Shown here: piece by piece, positions 46,829 to 56,557 of the stretch
How positions within the stretch are numbered: the first letter of the stretch is position 1
How the letters are laid out: each line of letters begins with the position of its first letter
Translations under genes and position numbers: made by a program
Notes under the pieces: generated by a model
What the model saw: only the letters and a program-made list of their open reading frames with translations
Told to the model about the DNA's origin: nothing
Databases searched by the model: none
Assembly (NCBI RefSeq): GCF_030817215.1
Contig: NZ_JAUSZA010000001.1
Location: 5,554,501 to 5,618,500 of the forward strand
Origin: Paenibacillus sp. V4I3
GTDB taxonomy: Bacteria > Bacillota > Bacilli > Paenibacillales > NBRC-103111
DNA length: 64,000 bases
Reading direction: 5' to 3'

Positions 46829-48936
46829 TAAGGTGTGCCTCCAGCAGGTGGTTTAGAGACAGTGCCGCCTGTTTGCCCATTTCCAGTGCCGCCAACCGGA
46901 ATAGCCGGTCCATTGCTTTGCTGTTTAGGCGATGGCGATGGTGACGTGGAAGGACTAGGTGATACTGTCTTTCCATTTTTTTGATCCAAGTAGTCTTGAT
47001 ATGTGCGAGTAATGGAGTTGACCAAGTTATCTCCTTCTTTAATCAAGATGACAGCTTTCTTATCTGGAGAAACAATGACTTTGACATCCATATTCTGAGG
47101 CTTCGATACTTTTTCTGTTTTGTATTCAAAGTTCTCATACTGGGCATCACTTACGACAATTTTGAACTCAGAATCTTTGCCTTCCGTCGTCGGCTTAACA
47201 GCAATACTTACCGCAAGCTGTCCGGCATCCTCCGGCAATCCGTCGCTAATGATCAAAGAAATCTCAGAGCCAACGGATACATCCTGGTTTTTTTCAAAAG
47301 GAAACTGTTTGACAACCTTCCCTTTCGCGACTTTGTAGCTTTTCTCACGGGTAATGCCATTCACAGGGAGCTTAAGATTCAGCTTTGTGAGTTGGGCCTT
47401 AGCTTCTGCTTCCGTCATTCCGACGAGATCCGGCATTTTGAACGTTTCCTTGGCTTTGCTTACGGTAAAAGCAATTACCGCTTTGTCAAGCTCAAACTCT
47501 TCGCCAGCCAAAGGGGATTGCTTCAAAATCATATCTGGAGCACCATCAGTCGTCTCTTGTGTAATCGTAATCTGATCATCCTTGATGCCGAGGGCTTGCA
47601 GCTTCAGCTTAACATCCTTAAATGGTTGCCCTGCATAATTATCCATCTTGATTTTGGGCATACCCTTACTAACATACAGCGTCACTTTGGTGCCCAAATT
47701 CATTCTCATCCCCGTAGGATCTTGACGAATGACAATGTCTTTAGCAAGCTTGCTGTCCAAATCATATTCAACCGTGGAGCTGAGTTTAACCGCCGTCAAT
47801 TCAGCTTGAGCTTGAATCAACGGTTTGCCTGCCACATTGGGAACCTCGACGGTTTCAATGGCAAACATCCCTTTCACGTACCCGACCATATACCACATAG
47901 CGCCGAGCACCATTAACAAAACGACAATCCAAATGAGCGGCTTAATCCACCCTTTCCCTTTAGAAGGAGCAGGCTCTTCCCGCCAGGCAGGTTTCTCGGG
48001 CTCATCATCATCTTCGAACTGTCCGAGTTGGTCTGCGCGAATCGCAGGCATCACAAGGGTACGCTCTTCGTCCATCCCATCCGCATCCCAGAAAGCTACC
48101 TTCGCTTCATTCCGGCGATCCGGATTCAAACAGGTATCGAGATCTGCCATCATTAGCTTCGCAGACTGGTAGCGTTCTTCAGGCTTTTTGCGCATGGCTC
48201 TCAAAATAATGTTTTCCACGCTTTGCGGAATGAGAGGGTTCACCTTACGCGGTTCTTCCACATCTTCCTGCAAATGCTTCAAAGCCACTGAAATCGGGCT
48301 CTCACCGAGAAAAGGCAGCCGAGCTGTCAGCATTTGATACATCACGATACCTAGGGAATACAAATCGGATTTCTCCCCTGTATTCGTCCCTTTGGCATGT
48401 TCCGGTGAGAAATAGTGCACAGAACCGACAACCGATCCGGTTTGCGTTATGGTGGAAGACGTGGCAGCCCGTGCGATACCGAAATCCGTCACTTTGACAC
48501 GGCCGTTTTTACCGATCAAAATATTGTGAGGTTTGATATCCCGATGAATGATTTCATTGTGGTGGGCGTGATCGAGGGCATCTGCAATTTGACTCGCGTA
48601 GTGAACCGCATCTTCGACCTGCAGCGGTGCTCTCTCTTTGATAACATCATTCAAAGTCGTGCCTTCTATGTATTCCATCACAATATAATGCACGTCTTCT
48701 TCTTGTCCGACGTCATAAATACTGACGATATTAGGATGAGAAAGTGAAGCGGCTGCTTGAGCTTCTCTACGGAAACGACGAATGAATTCTTCATCGTGCA
48801 CATACTGCTGGCGCAGTACTTTCACAGCCACTTTACGATTTAATAATAGATCATGCCCTTTGTAGACTAAAGCCATGCCGCCTCCGCCAATGCGATCTAA
48901 GATTTCATAGCGGCCTCCAAGCTTTCTACCGATCAA
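46828..48936 (-). CDS. prkC: PASTA-domain Ser/Thr protein kinase PrkC
   Basis: A 702-residue membrane kinase. The kinase domain (about 10-270) has GGGGMALVYKG, HRDIKPHNIL and DFGIARA. One helix (about 333-352) leads to three PASTA domains outside (about 358-562; VPNVAGKPLIQAQAEL, KMDNYAGQPFKDVKLKL, MPDLVGMTEAEAKAQL), which bind muropeptides. An extra C-terminal beta-type domain and a Ser/Pro then Gly-rich tail (about 660-702) are longer than in Bacillus. It pairs with the phosphatase upstream, sharing a 4-base overlap, and takes part in germination and cell-wall signalling. Confidence 0.96.
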   Translation of the reverse strand: MIGRKLGGRYEILDRIGGGGMALVYKGHDLLLNRKVAVKVLRQQYVHDEEFIRRFRREAQAAASLSHPNIVSIYDVGQEEDVHYIVMEYIEGTTLNDVIKERAPLQVEDAVHYASQIADALDHAHHNEIIHRDIKPHNILIGKNGRVKVTDFGIARAATSSTITQTGSVVGSVHYFSPEHAKGTNTGEKSDLYSLGIVMYQMLTARLPFLGESPISVALKHLQEDVEEPRKVNPLIPQSVENIILRAMRKKPEERYQSAKLMMADLDTCLNPDRRNEAKVAFWDADGMDEERTLVMPAIRADQLGQFEDDDEPEKPAWREEPAPSKGKGWIKPLIWIVVLLMVLGAMWYMVGYVKGMFAIETVEVPNVAGKPLIQAQAELTAVKLSSTVEYDLDSKLAKDIVIRQDPTGMRMNLGTKVTLYVSKGMPKIKMDNYAGQPFKDVKLKLQALGIKDDQITITQETTDGAPDMILKQSPLAGEEFELDKAVIAFTVSKAKETFKMPDLVGMTEAEAKAQLTKLNLKLPVNGITREKSYKVAKGKVVKQFPFEKNQDVSVGSEISLIISDGLPEDAGQLAVSIAVKPTTEGKDSEFKIVVSDAQYENFEYKTEKVSKPQNMDVKVIVSPDKKAVILIKEGDNLVNSITRTYQDYLDQKNGKTVSPSPSTSPSPSPKQQSNGPAIPVGGTGNGQTGGTVSKPPAGGTP

Positions 48937-49697
48937 TTCCCATCACCCCTTTTTTCGTCCGAATCATGATCGTGCGCAAGTAAAACGACCGTCACATTAT
49001 CGTCTCCACCTTCATCAAGCGCGCTTTGAATCAACTGTTCCGCTGCATCTTCCATACGTTCATGTGATTTGACAATTCGTAAAATGTCGCCGGAATCCAC
49101 CAATCCGCTTAAACCATCCGTACAGATCAGAACGATATCACCCGGACGCCACGCGTACTCATAGAGATCCACCTCTACGCCCGGCTCTGTGCCGAGTGCG
49201 CGAGTAATCCAGTTACGTCTAGGGTGATGATCGGCTTCTTCGATGGTAATCTGCCCGTTCTTGACAAGCTCATACACCAAAGAATGATCTTCCGTTAGTT
49301 GTGTGATCGATTCATCGGTGATCTTGTAAGCGCGACTGTCACCGATATGTCCAATAATAAGAAGCTCTTGCGAAGCAATAATGGCAACAACCGTCGTGCC
49401 CATACCATGATAACTTTCTTGCCCTGAGGCGAATTCATAAATTTTCTCATTCGCCTTTTCAATGGCTTCCTTCAGCACTTGCTTACAAGCTTCCACAGAC
49501 ATTCCCCAATGGATCGATTGCAGCTGATCTGCAATCATTTCGATGGCCATTTGGCTGGCGATATCACCAGCTTGATGTCCCCCCATGCCATCAGCCACAA
49601 TAGCCAAAGATAGGCCATTGAGATCATGATGGATGGCGGCTTGGTCCTCATTCACTAAACGGACTTTGCCAATATCGGTACGGCTTACCATCTTCAT
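48933..49697 (-). CDS. prpC: PP2C-type protein phosphatase PrpC (Stp)
   Basis: A 254-residue Mn/Mg-dependent phosphatase. The motifs RLVNEDQ, IVADGMGGHQAGDIAS, GHIGDSRAY, LTEDHSLV, CTDGLSG and DNVTVVL are all present. It reverses PrkC phosphorylation. Its stop overlaps the prkC start (ATGA) and it follows rlmN by 15 bases. Confidence 0.96.
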   Translation of the reverse strand: MKMVSRTDIGKVRLVNEDQAAIHHDLNGLSLAIVADGMGGHQAGDIASQMAIEMIADQLQSIHWGMSVEACKQVLKEAIEKANEKIYEFASGQESYHGMGTTVVAIIASQELLIIGHIGDSRAYKITDESITQLTEDHSLVYELVKNGQITIEEADHHPRRNWITRALGTEPGVEVDLYEYAWRPGDIVLICTDGLSGLVDSGDILRIVKSHERMEDAAEQLIQSALDEGGDDNVTVVLLAHDHDSDEKRGDGN

Positions 49698-49712
49698 CCG
49701 GATTTCACCTCA

Positions 49713-50789
49713 TTACTTGTTCTCCATATGCTTCGCGCGCAATTGTCCACAGGCAGCAGCAATGTCACTACCTTGTTCACGACGTATGGTGGCATTAATT
49801 TTGCCCTTCTCAAGAATACGCTGGAAGGTGAAAATATCATCCCTAGGCGTACGTTTGAAATCCCGTTCGGCCACGAAATTCACAGGAATCAGATTCACGT
49901 GGCTAAGCGGCATATCCTTCAGCACTTGCGCTAGTTCCTCTGCATGTTCAGGCTGGTCATTCACTTCCCCCATAAGGGCATATTCAAACGTAATTCGTCT
50001 GCCGGTTTTGGCAATGTAATACTTACAAGCTTCGATTAAGTCAACGAAAGGAAATCTCCGATTGACCGGCATTAGCTTAGAACGAAGCTTATCGTTCGGA
50101 GCATGAATCGAAATCGCCAAATTCACTTGTAAATTCTCATCAGCGAACTTATAAATGTTCGGCACAATCCCACTCGTCGATACTGTGATATGACGTTGTC
50201 CAATGTTCAGACCTTTCGGGTGAATCATGACACGAAGGAAATTCATTGTCGCTTCATAATTTTCAAAAGGCTCGCCAATACCCATAATGACGATGGAAGA
50301 GATTCGCTCCTCTGACTCATCCAGCAATTTCTGGGCTTTAACAACTTGGGCCACAATCTCACCTGGTCTCAAATCCCGCTTCAAACCGCCCAACGTAGAT
50401 GCACAAAACGTACACCCTACCCGGCATCCTACCTGCGTTGTTACGCAAATACTGTTGCCGTAGTTGTGCTTCATGACAACTGTTTCAATGGCATTCTTGT
50501 CTTCCAATTCAAATAAAAACTTGACCGTACCGTCCTGCGACTGATACTTGGCAATCTCTGTCAACGTAACGAACTCAAACTGATCCTTCAGTTTGTCCCG
50601 CAGCGTCTTCGGCAAGTTCGACATCTCATCGAAGCTGAATACCCGCTTTATATACAGCCAGTCAAAAATTTGTCCAGCACGAAACGAGGACTCGCCGTTC
50701 TCTTTCACCCAGCTCTGCCACTCATCCCAATTTAAATCATACACAAATGGTTTCACATTCTCACTGACTTTACTAGTCACATTTATCAC
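49713..50789 (-). CDS. rlmN: 23S rRNA (A2503-C2)/tRNA methyltransferase RlmN
   Basis: A 358-residue radical-SAM enzyme that methylates A2503 of 23S rRNA and A37 of some tRNAs. The CX3CX2C cluster is GCRVGCTFC; the EPFENYEA and late GSDIAAACGQL segment carrying the resolving Cys are present. Length is normal. The gap before rsmB (50790-51061) contains short palindromes but no gene. Confidence 0.95.
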   Translation of the reverse strand: MINVTSKVSENVKPFVYDLNWDEWQSWVKENGESSFRAGQIFDWLYIKRVFSFDEMSNLPKTLRDKLKDQFEFVTLTEIAKYQSQDGTVKFLFELEDKNAIETVVMKHNYGNSICVTTQVGCRVGCTFCASTLGGLKRDLRPGEIVAQVVKAQKLLDESEERISSIVIMGIGEPFENYEATMNFLRVMIHPKGLNIGQRHITVSTSGIVPNIYKFADENLQVNLAISIHAPNDKLRSKLMPVNRRFPFVDLIEACKYYIAKTGRRITFEYALMGEVNDQPEHAEELAQVLKDMPLSHVNLIPVNFVAERDFKRTPRDDIFTFQRILEKGKINATIRREQGSDIAAACGQLRAKHMENK

Positions 50790-50944
50790 AACCTGTTGTT
50801 ATTTCGTCTATTTTTTTGCTAATCGTATGTTATTTTATCACAAAGCGAGAACGAACACACGTCCCCGTGGTTAGCAGCAGCGGTCGATAGGCATTTGCGT
50901 GGCCGAGTAACCGTCAACACCAACCCAGACTACCCGAGCATTAC

Positions 50945-51024
50945 CTGCAAAAAGTGCAGTTGATTAGATGAAATCAGCTTAATTTCCCGGTTCCCTCGAA
51001 ATTAACTGTAGTAAATACAGTTAA
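50945..51024. repeat. cluster of three short palindromes between rlmN and rsmB
   Basis: CTGCAAAAAGTGCAG (50945-50959), TGATT/AATCA around AGATGA (50961-50976) and TTAACTGTA/TACAGTTAA around GTAAA (51002-51024) follow one another. The spacing and form resemble short interspersed palindromic elements of Paenibacillus. They may act as terminators or RNA-processing sites. The rest of 50790-51061 holds nothing recognised. Confidence 0.55.
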
Positions 51025-51061
51025 AGCAAGAAGAACCGTTGCTTAGCCTACGGCTGACAAG

Positions 51062-52519
51062 CTATACACGTTTGCGCAGCCGTGCGATGAAGAAACCGTC
51101 GGAATGAAACTGCTGCGGCAGGATTTGCACCATACCGGCTGCGGCAGCCGCAGGGTCAATGCTTGCGAAAACATCCGCCGGCAGCGGTGCTAGCTCAAAC
51201 TCGCTATGCTCGGTGAGGAAGCGCTCAACCATGCCCGCGTTCTCTGCATGCTCAATCGTGCACGTGCTGTAGACCAGCACGCCGCCCGGCTTGAGCAGCC
51301 TATGCACTTTGCTCAGAATAGCATGCTGCAATTCGCTAATCGCGTCAATCTCCGCCTCCTGCTTCGCCCACTTAAGGTCAGGCTTGCGGCGAATGACCCC
51401 AAGGCCCGAGCAGGGCGCATCGAGCAGGATGCGGTCAAATGACTCCGCCGCAAAATGTTCGTCCAGCTTCGCAGCATCCATCACCAGCGTCTGGATCGAC
51501 GTCAGTCCCAGACGCTCCGCTTGATCTGCGATCAGCTTCTGCTTGTGCTCATGCAGATCACAAGCCCAGATCTTGCCCACATCGTCCATCATCTCGGCGA
51601 TATGCGCGGTCTTGCCGCCAGGGGCGGCGCAGCAGTCCAGCACCGTCATGCCTGGACGCGGATCCAGAGCCTCGGCGACGAGCATCGAGCTCTCGTCTTG
51701 AATCGAGAAGTCCCCATGCTGGAAGCCGGGGACTAATGCCATGTTCCCGGCCCCCTGCACGAGGATGCCGGCCGGGGACAGCTCTGACGATTCCGCGCTG
51801 AGGCCGCTGCCTTGGAGCTGCTCCAGCAGCTCCAAGCGACTGCGGCGCCTCGCGTTCGCGCGAATGCTGACGTGCGGCGGCTCATTGTTCGCCGCACAGA
51901 TCTGTTCCGTCAGCTCGGCACCCAGCTGACGGATCCACCGGCGCACGAGCCATTCCGGATGGGAATGGCTCAGCGCGATGCGCTTCACGTCGCCGAGCGC
52001 AGCCGGCAGCGTGAGCTCGGCTTTGCTGCGGATCACCGCGCGGAGCACGCCGTTGACCATGCCCGAGATGCCTTGATGGCCTCGGCGCTTCGCGATATTG
52101 ACCGCTTCGCTCACGACCGCATGGTCAGGGATGCGGTCCAAATAATGCAGCTGATAGAAGCTCAGCCGCAGCAAGCATCTCACCCAGGGCTCGAGCTTCG
52201 CGAGCCCCTTGCTGACGAAACGCTCCAAGAAGAAATCGATCGTATTTTTCCGTCCGATGGTCCCATAAACAAGCTCCGTCGCCAGTCCCGCATCCGCCCG
52301 TTCAAGAGCATGCTTTTGCAATACCTGGTTCAGCAGCAAATTGCTGTACGATTGATTTTCTTCAACTCGAATCAACACATCCAGCGCCGCATCACGGGCA
52401 GAATGCTTAACAGCGCTGCTCTTCGCAGCGCCTGAGGATGATTTTGGAGCAAAGGGCTTGCCGGCCCCCTGCGATTTCATAAGTCCGTATTGCGGACGAT
52501 TTGGTTTTTGCGTTGACAA
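51062..52519 (-). CDS. rsmB: 16S rRNA (cytosine-967-C5)-methyltransferase RsmB
   Basis: A 485-residue enzyme. After a low-complexity Ser/Ala/Lys extension of about 40 residues comes the NusB-like RNA-binding domain (about 42-170) and the NOL1/NOP2/Sun methyltransferase domain: VLDCCAAPGGKTAHIAE, LDAPCSGLGVIRR and the catalytic-Cys block YSTCTIEHAEN. The extension is longer than usual, so a later start is possible. GC content is high over most of the gene. It follows fmt by about 27 bases. Confidence 0.95.
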   Translation of the reverse strand: MSTQKPNRPQYGLMKSQGAGKPFAPKSSSGAAKSSAVKHSARDAALDVLIRVEENQSYSNLLLNQVLQKHALERADAGLATELVYGTIGRKNTIDFFLERFVSKGLAKLEPWVRCLLRLSFYQLHYLDRIPDHAVVSEAVNIAKRRGHQGISGMVNGVLRAVIRSKAELTLPAALGDVKRIALSHSHPEWLVRRWIRQLGAELTEQICAANNEPPHVSIRANARRRSRLELLEQLQGSGLSAESSELSPAGILVQGAGNMALVPGFQHGDFSIQDESSMLVAEALDPRPGMTVLDCCAAPGGKTAHIAEMMDDVGKIWACDLHEHKQKLIADQAERLGLTSIQTLVMDAAKLDEHFAAESFDRILLDAPCSGLGVIRRKPDLKWAKQEAEIDAISELQHAILSKVHRLLKPGGVLVYSTCTIEHAENAGMVERFLTEHSEFELAPLPADVFASIDPAAAAAGMVQILPQQFHSDGFFIARLRKRV

Positions 52520-52545
52520 ATCGAATACCTCATTTTTTAGTTGCT

Positions 52546-53523
52546 TTAGTTACTGTGTCCGAATACCGTACCAGCTGGGATTTGCACACCTCGTACGAAC
52601 TCTGACACGGGCATCGCCTTTTTGCCTGAAGGTTGGATCTCAGTCAGCCACAGCGTACCTTCACCCGTCATCACTTCAATGCCCTGCTCACTACTGCCAA
52701 GTACAGTTCCAGGAACAGGTGCATCTCCGCTGATTCCAGAGAAGCTTCGGCTTCTTGGCTCCGAAGAACTTTTCGGATTCGCGCTCGCCCACACTTTCAT
52801 AACTTCCCCGTTCCAGAGCGTGTAAGCGCCGGGGAAAGGGTTTAAGCCGCGTACTTGATTCCAAAGCTGGGCGGCAGAACGCGACCAATCGATCAATTCG
52901 TCCTCCCTGCGGATATTCGGAGAATAAATGGCATCTGCCTCATTTTGAGCGACAGCCTGGATACGTCCTGCCAGTAAATCAGGCAGTGTACGCTTAAGCA
53001 GATCAGCACCGGCTATGCTTAGCTTTTCAAATAATGAGCCCGTCGTATCCGTATCTTCAATCGGAAGCTCCACCTTTGAAATCATATCGCCGGTATCAAG
53101 ACCTACGGCCATGTACATAATCGTAACGCCAGTTACGGCTTCCCCCCGAAGCACAGCGTGATGAATCGGCGCTCCGCCTCGATATTTGGGCAGTAGCGAA
53201 GCATGGATGTTAATACACCCGTACTGCGGCAGGTCCAAAACCGCTTTGGGCAAGATCTGTCCGTAAGCGGCTGTCACAATCAAATCCGGTTTTAATTGTC
53301 TCAAAAGCTCAACCGAATCCGCTTGACGCAATTTCTCCGGCTGAAGGACCGGAATCCCATGCTTTTCTGCTTCCACCTTAACCGGTGGCGGCGTCAGGAC
53401 GCGCTTGCGTCCTTTCGGCCGATCCGGCTGTGTGACAACCGTCGTCACGTTATAGCCTTCCTCCAAGAGAAGACGCAAAGAGGGTACTGCGAAATCAGGC
53501 GTGCCCATGAAAATAATGTTCAC
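52546..53523 (-). CDS. fmt: methionyl-tRNA formyltransferase
   Basis: A 325-residue enzyme that formylates initiator Met-tRNA. FMGTPDFAVPSL, the catalytic HASLLPKYRGGAPIHHAV, GVTIMYMAVGLDTGD and a C-terminal OB-type domain are present. A Ser-rich loop (ASANPKSSSEPRSRSFSG) in the C-terminal part is an insertion. It overlaps def by 4 bases, the usual def-fmt pair. Confidence 0.96.
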   Translation of the reverse strand: MNIIFMGTPDFAVPSLRLLLEEGYNVTTVVTQPDRPKGRKRVLTPPPVKVEAEKHGIPVLQPEKLRQADSVELLRQLKPDLIVTAAYGQILPKAVLDLPQYGCINIHASLLPKYRGGAPIHHAVLRGEAVTGVTIMYMAVGLDTGDMISKVELPIEDTDTTGSLFEKLSIAGADLLKRTLPDLLAGRIQAVAQNEADAIYSPNIRREDELIDWSRSAAQLWNQVRGLNPFPGAYTLWNGEVMKVWASANPKSSSEPRSRSFSGISGDAPVPGTVLGSSEQGIEVMTGEGTLWLTEIQPSGKKAMPVSEFVRGVQIPAGTVFGHSN

Positions 53524-54002
53524 TCGGAATCTTCCTCTTCTTCAGCCGTATACGTTTTGGTTGCAAGATCCGTAAACAGAACACCGTTCAAGTGATCAAT
53601 TTCATGGAAAATGCAGCGAGCCAGCAAATCCGTACCCGTCACTTCAATCGGATTCCCATGACGATCTTGGCCTTTGGCCGTAACATGGAGCGGCCGAAGT
53701 ACATCGCCGCGAAGTCCGGGAATACTTAAGCAGCCTTCCGGCCCCATTTGTTCACCACTTGAAGTGACAACCTCAGGATTGACCATTTCAATCAATCCAC
53801 CGTGTTCTTCTCCGCAATCCATGACGATAACGCGTTTAAGAATACCGATTTGCGGGGCAGCAAGGCCTACGCCCTCAGCTTCATACATCGTGTCTGCCAT
53901 ATCATTAAGAAGTTTATGCAGATTGGAATTAAATTTCGTAACCGTGATGGCTTTCTCACGCAGCACTGGATCTGGATCTTTAACAATAATACGAATAGCC
54001 AT
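53520..54002 (-). CDS. def: peptide deformylase
   Basis: A 160-residue metalloenzyme that removes the N-formyl group. Motifs 1-3 are GVGLAAPQIG, EGCLSIPG with the metal Cys, and HEIDHLNG with both metal His and the catalytic Glu. The start at 54002 (MAIRIIV) has AGGTAGG upstream; three extra residues from a GTG are possible. Confidence 0.96.
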   Translation of the reverse strand: MAIRIIVKDPDPVLREKAITVTKFNSNLHKLLNDMADTMYEAEGVGLAAPQIGILKRVIVMDCGEEHGGLIEMVNPEVVTSSGEQMGPEGCLSIPGLRGDVLRPLHVTAKGQDRHGNPIEVTGTDLLARCIFHEIDHLNGVLFTDLATKTYTAEEEEDSE

Positions 54003-54043
54003 AATGTGCACCTACCTTTGAAGTCTTCTCTATTTGGGGTTCA

Positions 54044-56557
54044 TTACATCAAATATTGCGGGTCAACATCCACGCTAATCAGCAGCTTTTCTTTCGCTGA
54101 GCGCTCTTCAAACCAAGCTACTGCTTTAGCAACGATCTCTGCAGCCTGATCTTCCCCCCGATATTTTACCACGCATTGGAATCGATATCTATCTTTGATT
54201 CGCGAAATCGGCGATGCAACAGGTCCTAACACATCCATTTGAAAAGATTGATCCGTGGACAACGTGTTCGTAAACAAATCAACCTGTTGGGCCCGATACG
54301 GAAGAGCAATCTCTTTCAGTCTCGTTACAAAAGCCTCCGCAGAACGTACCAAGAGCGGGACTTGCTCATGCGAAAAAGTGACCAGAATCAAACGTTGATA
54401 AGGCGGATAGCCTAAATTTGCACGTATATCAAGCTCATGGTTCGCAAAAGCGATATAATCGTGCCTGCTTGCATATTGCACACTGTAATGTTCAGGTGTG
54501 TATGTCTGGACGAACACTTCTCCTTGCTTTTCATGACGACCCGCCCGGCCTGCAACCTGTGTTAATAACTGAAAAGTCCGCTCCGCTGAACGGAAATCCG
54601 GCAGATTAAGTACCGTATCCGCTGCAATAACCCCCACTAAGGTCACGTCAGGAAAATCCAGCCCTTTGGCTACCATCTGCGTGCCAAGCAGCACATCCGC
54701 CTGCTTCTCGCGAAACATCGTCAGCCATTTTTCATGTGAACCTTTCTCCGTCGTGGTATCTACATCCATGCGGATGACCCGAATCCCGGGGAAAATCTTA
54801 CTAAGCTCCTCTTCAACACGCTGTGTTCCTGTTCCAAAATGACGAATATGCTCCGACTGACAGCTAGGACACTGCGTAACCTCACGCTCCGCATAGCCGC
54901 AATAATGACAACGCAGCATGCGCGAGCTTTGATGATAGGTTAGTGAAATATCACAATGCGGACATTGCGAGACGAAACCGCATGTACGGCACATAACGAA
55001 CGTCGCATACCCACGCCGATTCAGCAGTAAAACAATCTGTTCTTTCTTTTGTAACCGATCTTCGATCGCTTTATACAAGGAACGGCTGAACATAGAACGA
55101 TTTCCGTTTTTCAGCTCCTCACGCATATCAACAATAGCTACTGGGGGCATCGGTCGGCTGGCCACGCGTTCCCGCATCGTCAACAACCGAAAGGGAGGTT
55201 TATCCCTGTCGCGGCGTCGCCTTGTTTTCTCGATACTTTCAAGAGAAGGAGTTGCGGAACCGAGTACAACGACGGCGTTTTGCTGCTTCGCTCTTTGAAC
55301 CGCCACATCACGGGTGTGATATTTGGGGCTCTCCTCTTGCTTATAGGAAGATTCGTGCTCTTCATCAATGATAATAAGGCCAATTCTCGTAAAAGGAGCA
55401 AAAATCGCCGAACGAGCGCCGATTACAACCTTCACTTGCTTACGCATAATTTTGCGCCATTCGTCGTACCGTTCACCATTCGATAACCGGCTGTGTAGGA
55501 CGGCGACCAAATCGCCAAACCGCCCTTTAAATCTTTCTACCATCTGCGGCGTCAGTGAAATTTCAGGAACGAGCACAATCGCTTCTTTATCCATATCCAA
55601 GCACTGCTGAATGGATTGTAAATAGACTTCGGTTTTACCGCTGCCCGTAACCCCATGCAGCAGAAATACCTCATTCCGTTCCTCCGCTACAGCATCCCTA
55701 ATTTCCGCAAAGACACTGCTCTGTTCTTCCGTTAAAGGAAGCGGCTTCGTCCGCGTGAAAGCACGACCCGCATAGGGGTCGCGCATCACTTCGACCTCAC
55801 GCAGCTCAATCCACCCGCGATCCGCCAAGCTTTTGACCGTGCTTGCGCCGACCTCCACCGTTTCCATCAGCTCCGTAAGCCGAATCGCGTGTGGATGCTC
55901 CATCAAATATCGCAGCACATCCTGCTGTTTGTTAGCTCTGGCAGGAAGCTCGGCCAAAGCCTCTTCCAATCCACTGCCTCCAACTGGAGGGAAAACGGTC
56001 AATGCCTTCTTGGTGTTCATTCGGTCTTTGACCACTTGTACTTCCGTTAGGATACCTGCGCTCAGCAGTTGTTTAATGAGGGCGCCGTCAGTTGCAAAAC
56101 GCTCCATCAAAGCATCCATCGAGACTGAACCTTTGGACTTAACGAAACTAACAATCTCTTGGAGATCCGACATGTCCAGCAGCGATTGCTCGCCAGACTC
56201 CTCCCCGACCCCAATCGCACGTTCATATTTCGCTTTAAGCGCAGCGGGCAGCATCGCCTGAAGTGCCGTAACTTCATGGCACAAGTACATGCGGCTGACC
56301 CACCTCCCCAGACTCACAAGTTCCTCCGTGAGCGGAGGAACCAAGTCCAGGACGTTCTGAATCGGCTTAATGCGAGTCACATCCACCTGCGTTTCCTCAA
56401 GCAGTTCGACGACAAAGCCTTGCAGCACCCGAGGGCCGAAAGGTACGCCAACGCGACTGCCCACTTCAACCCATTTGCTCAGTGATGCGGGTACTTCATA
56501 GTCGAATGCCCGGTTCGTTTGTTTCGCTGGGACATCGACAATGACTTTGGCGTACAT
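54044..56557 (-). CDS. priA: primosomal protein PriA (replication restart helicase)
   Basis: An 837-residue SF2 helicase. A DNA-binding 3'BD (about 1-110) and winged helix precede Walker A (HGVTGSGKTEVY) and the DEEH box (IIIDEEHESSYKQ). A zinc-binding region with paired CxxC motifs follows (CRTCGFVSQCPHC, CHYCG, CPSC). It loads the replisome at stalled forks. The ATG overlaps the coaBC stop (TGATG). Confidence 0.96.
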   Translation of the reverse strand: MYAKVIVDVPAKQTNRAFDYEVPASLSKWVEVGSRVGVPFGPRVLQGFVVELLEETQVDVTRIKPIQNVLDLVPPLTEELVSLGRWVSRMYLCHEVTALQAMLPAALKAKYERAIGVGEESGEQSLLDMSDLQEIVSFVKSKGSVSMDALMERFATDGALIKQLLSAGILTEVQVVKDRMNTKKALTVFPPVGGSGLEEALAELPARANKQQDVLRYLMEHPHAIRLTELMETVEVGASTVKSLADRGWIELREVEVMRDPYAGRAFTRTKPLPLTEEQSSVFAEIRDAVAEERNEVFLLHGVTGSGKTEVYLQSIQQCLDMDKEAIVLVPEISLTPQMVERFKGRFGDLVAVLHSRLSNGERYDEWRKIMRKQVKVVIGARSAIFAPFTRIGLIIIDEEHESSYKQEESPKYHTRDVAVQRAKQQNAVVVLGSATPSLESIEKTRRRRDRDKPPFRLLTMRERVASRPMPPVAIVDMREELKNGNRSMFSRSLYKAIEDRLQKKEQIVLLLNRRGYATFVMCRTCGFVSQCPHCDISLTYHQSSRMLRCHYCGYAEREVTQCPSCQSEHIRHFGTGTQRVEEELSKIFPGIRVIRMDVDTTTEKGSHEKWLTMFREKQADVLLGTQMVAKGLDFPDVTLVGVIAADTVLNLPDFRSAERTFQLLTQVAGRAGRHEKQGEVFVQTYTPEHYSVQYASRHDYIAFANHELDIRANLGYPPYQRLILVTFSHEQVPLLVRSAEAFVTRLKEIALPYRAQQVDLFTNTLSTDQSFQMDVLGPVASPISRIKDRYRFQCVVKYRGEDQAAEIVAKAVAWFEERSAKEKLLISVDVDPQYLM

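Noticed and set aside
46981..47916. 311-codon plus-strand frame opposite prkC
   Set aside because: It is antisense to a clear kinase/PASTA gene, has no ribosome site and no recognisable protein pattern.
51812..52435. 207-codon plus-strand frame opposite rsmB
   Set aside because: It is a GC-driven shadow of rsmB.
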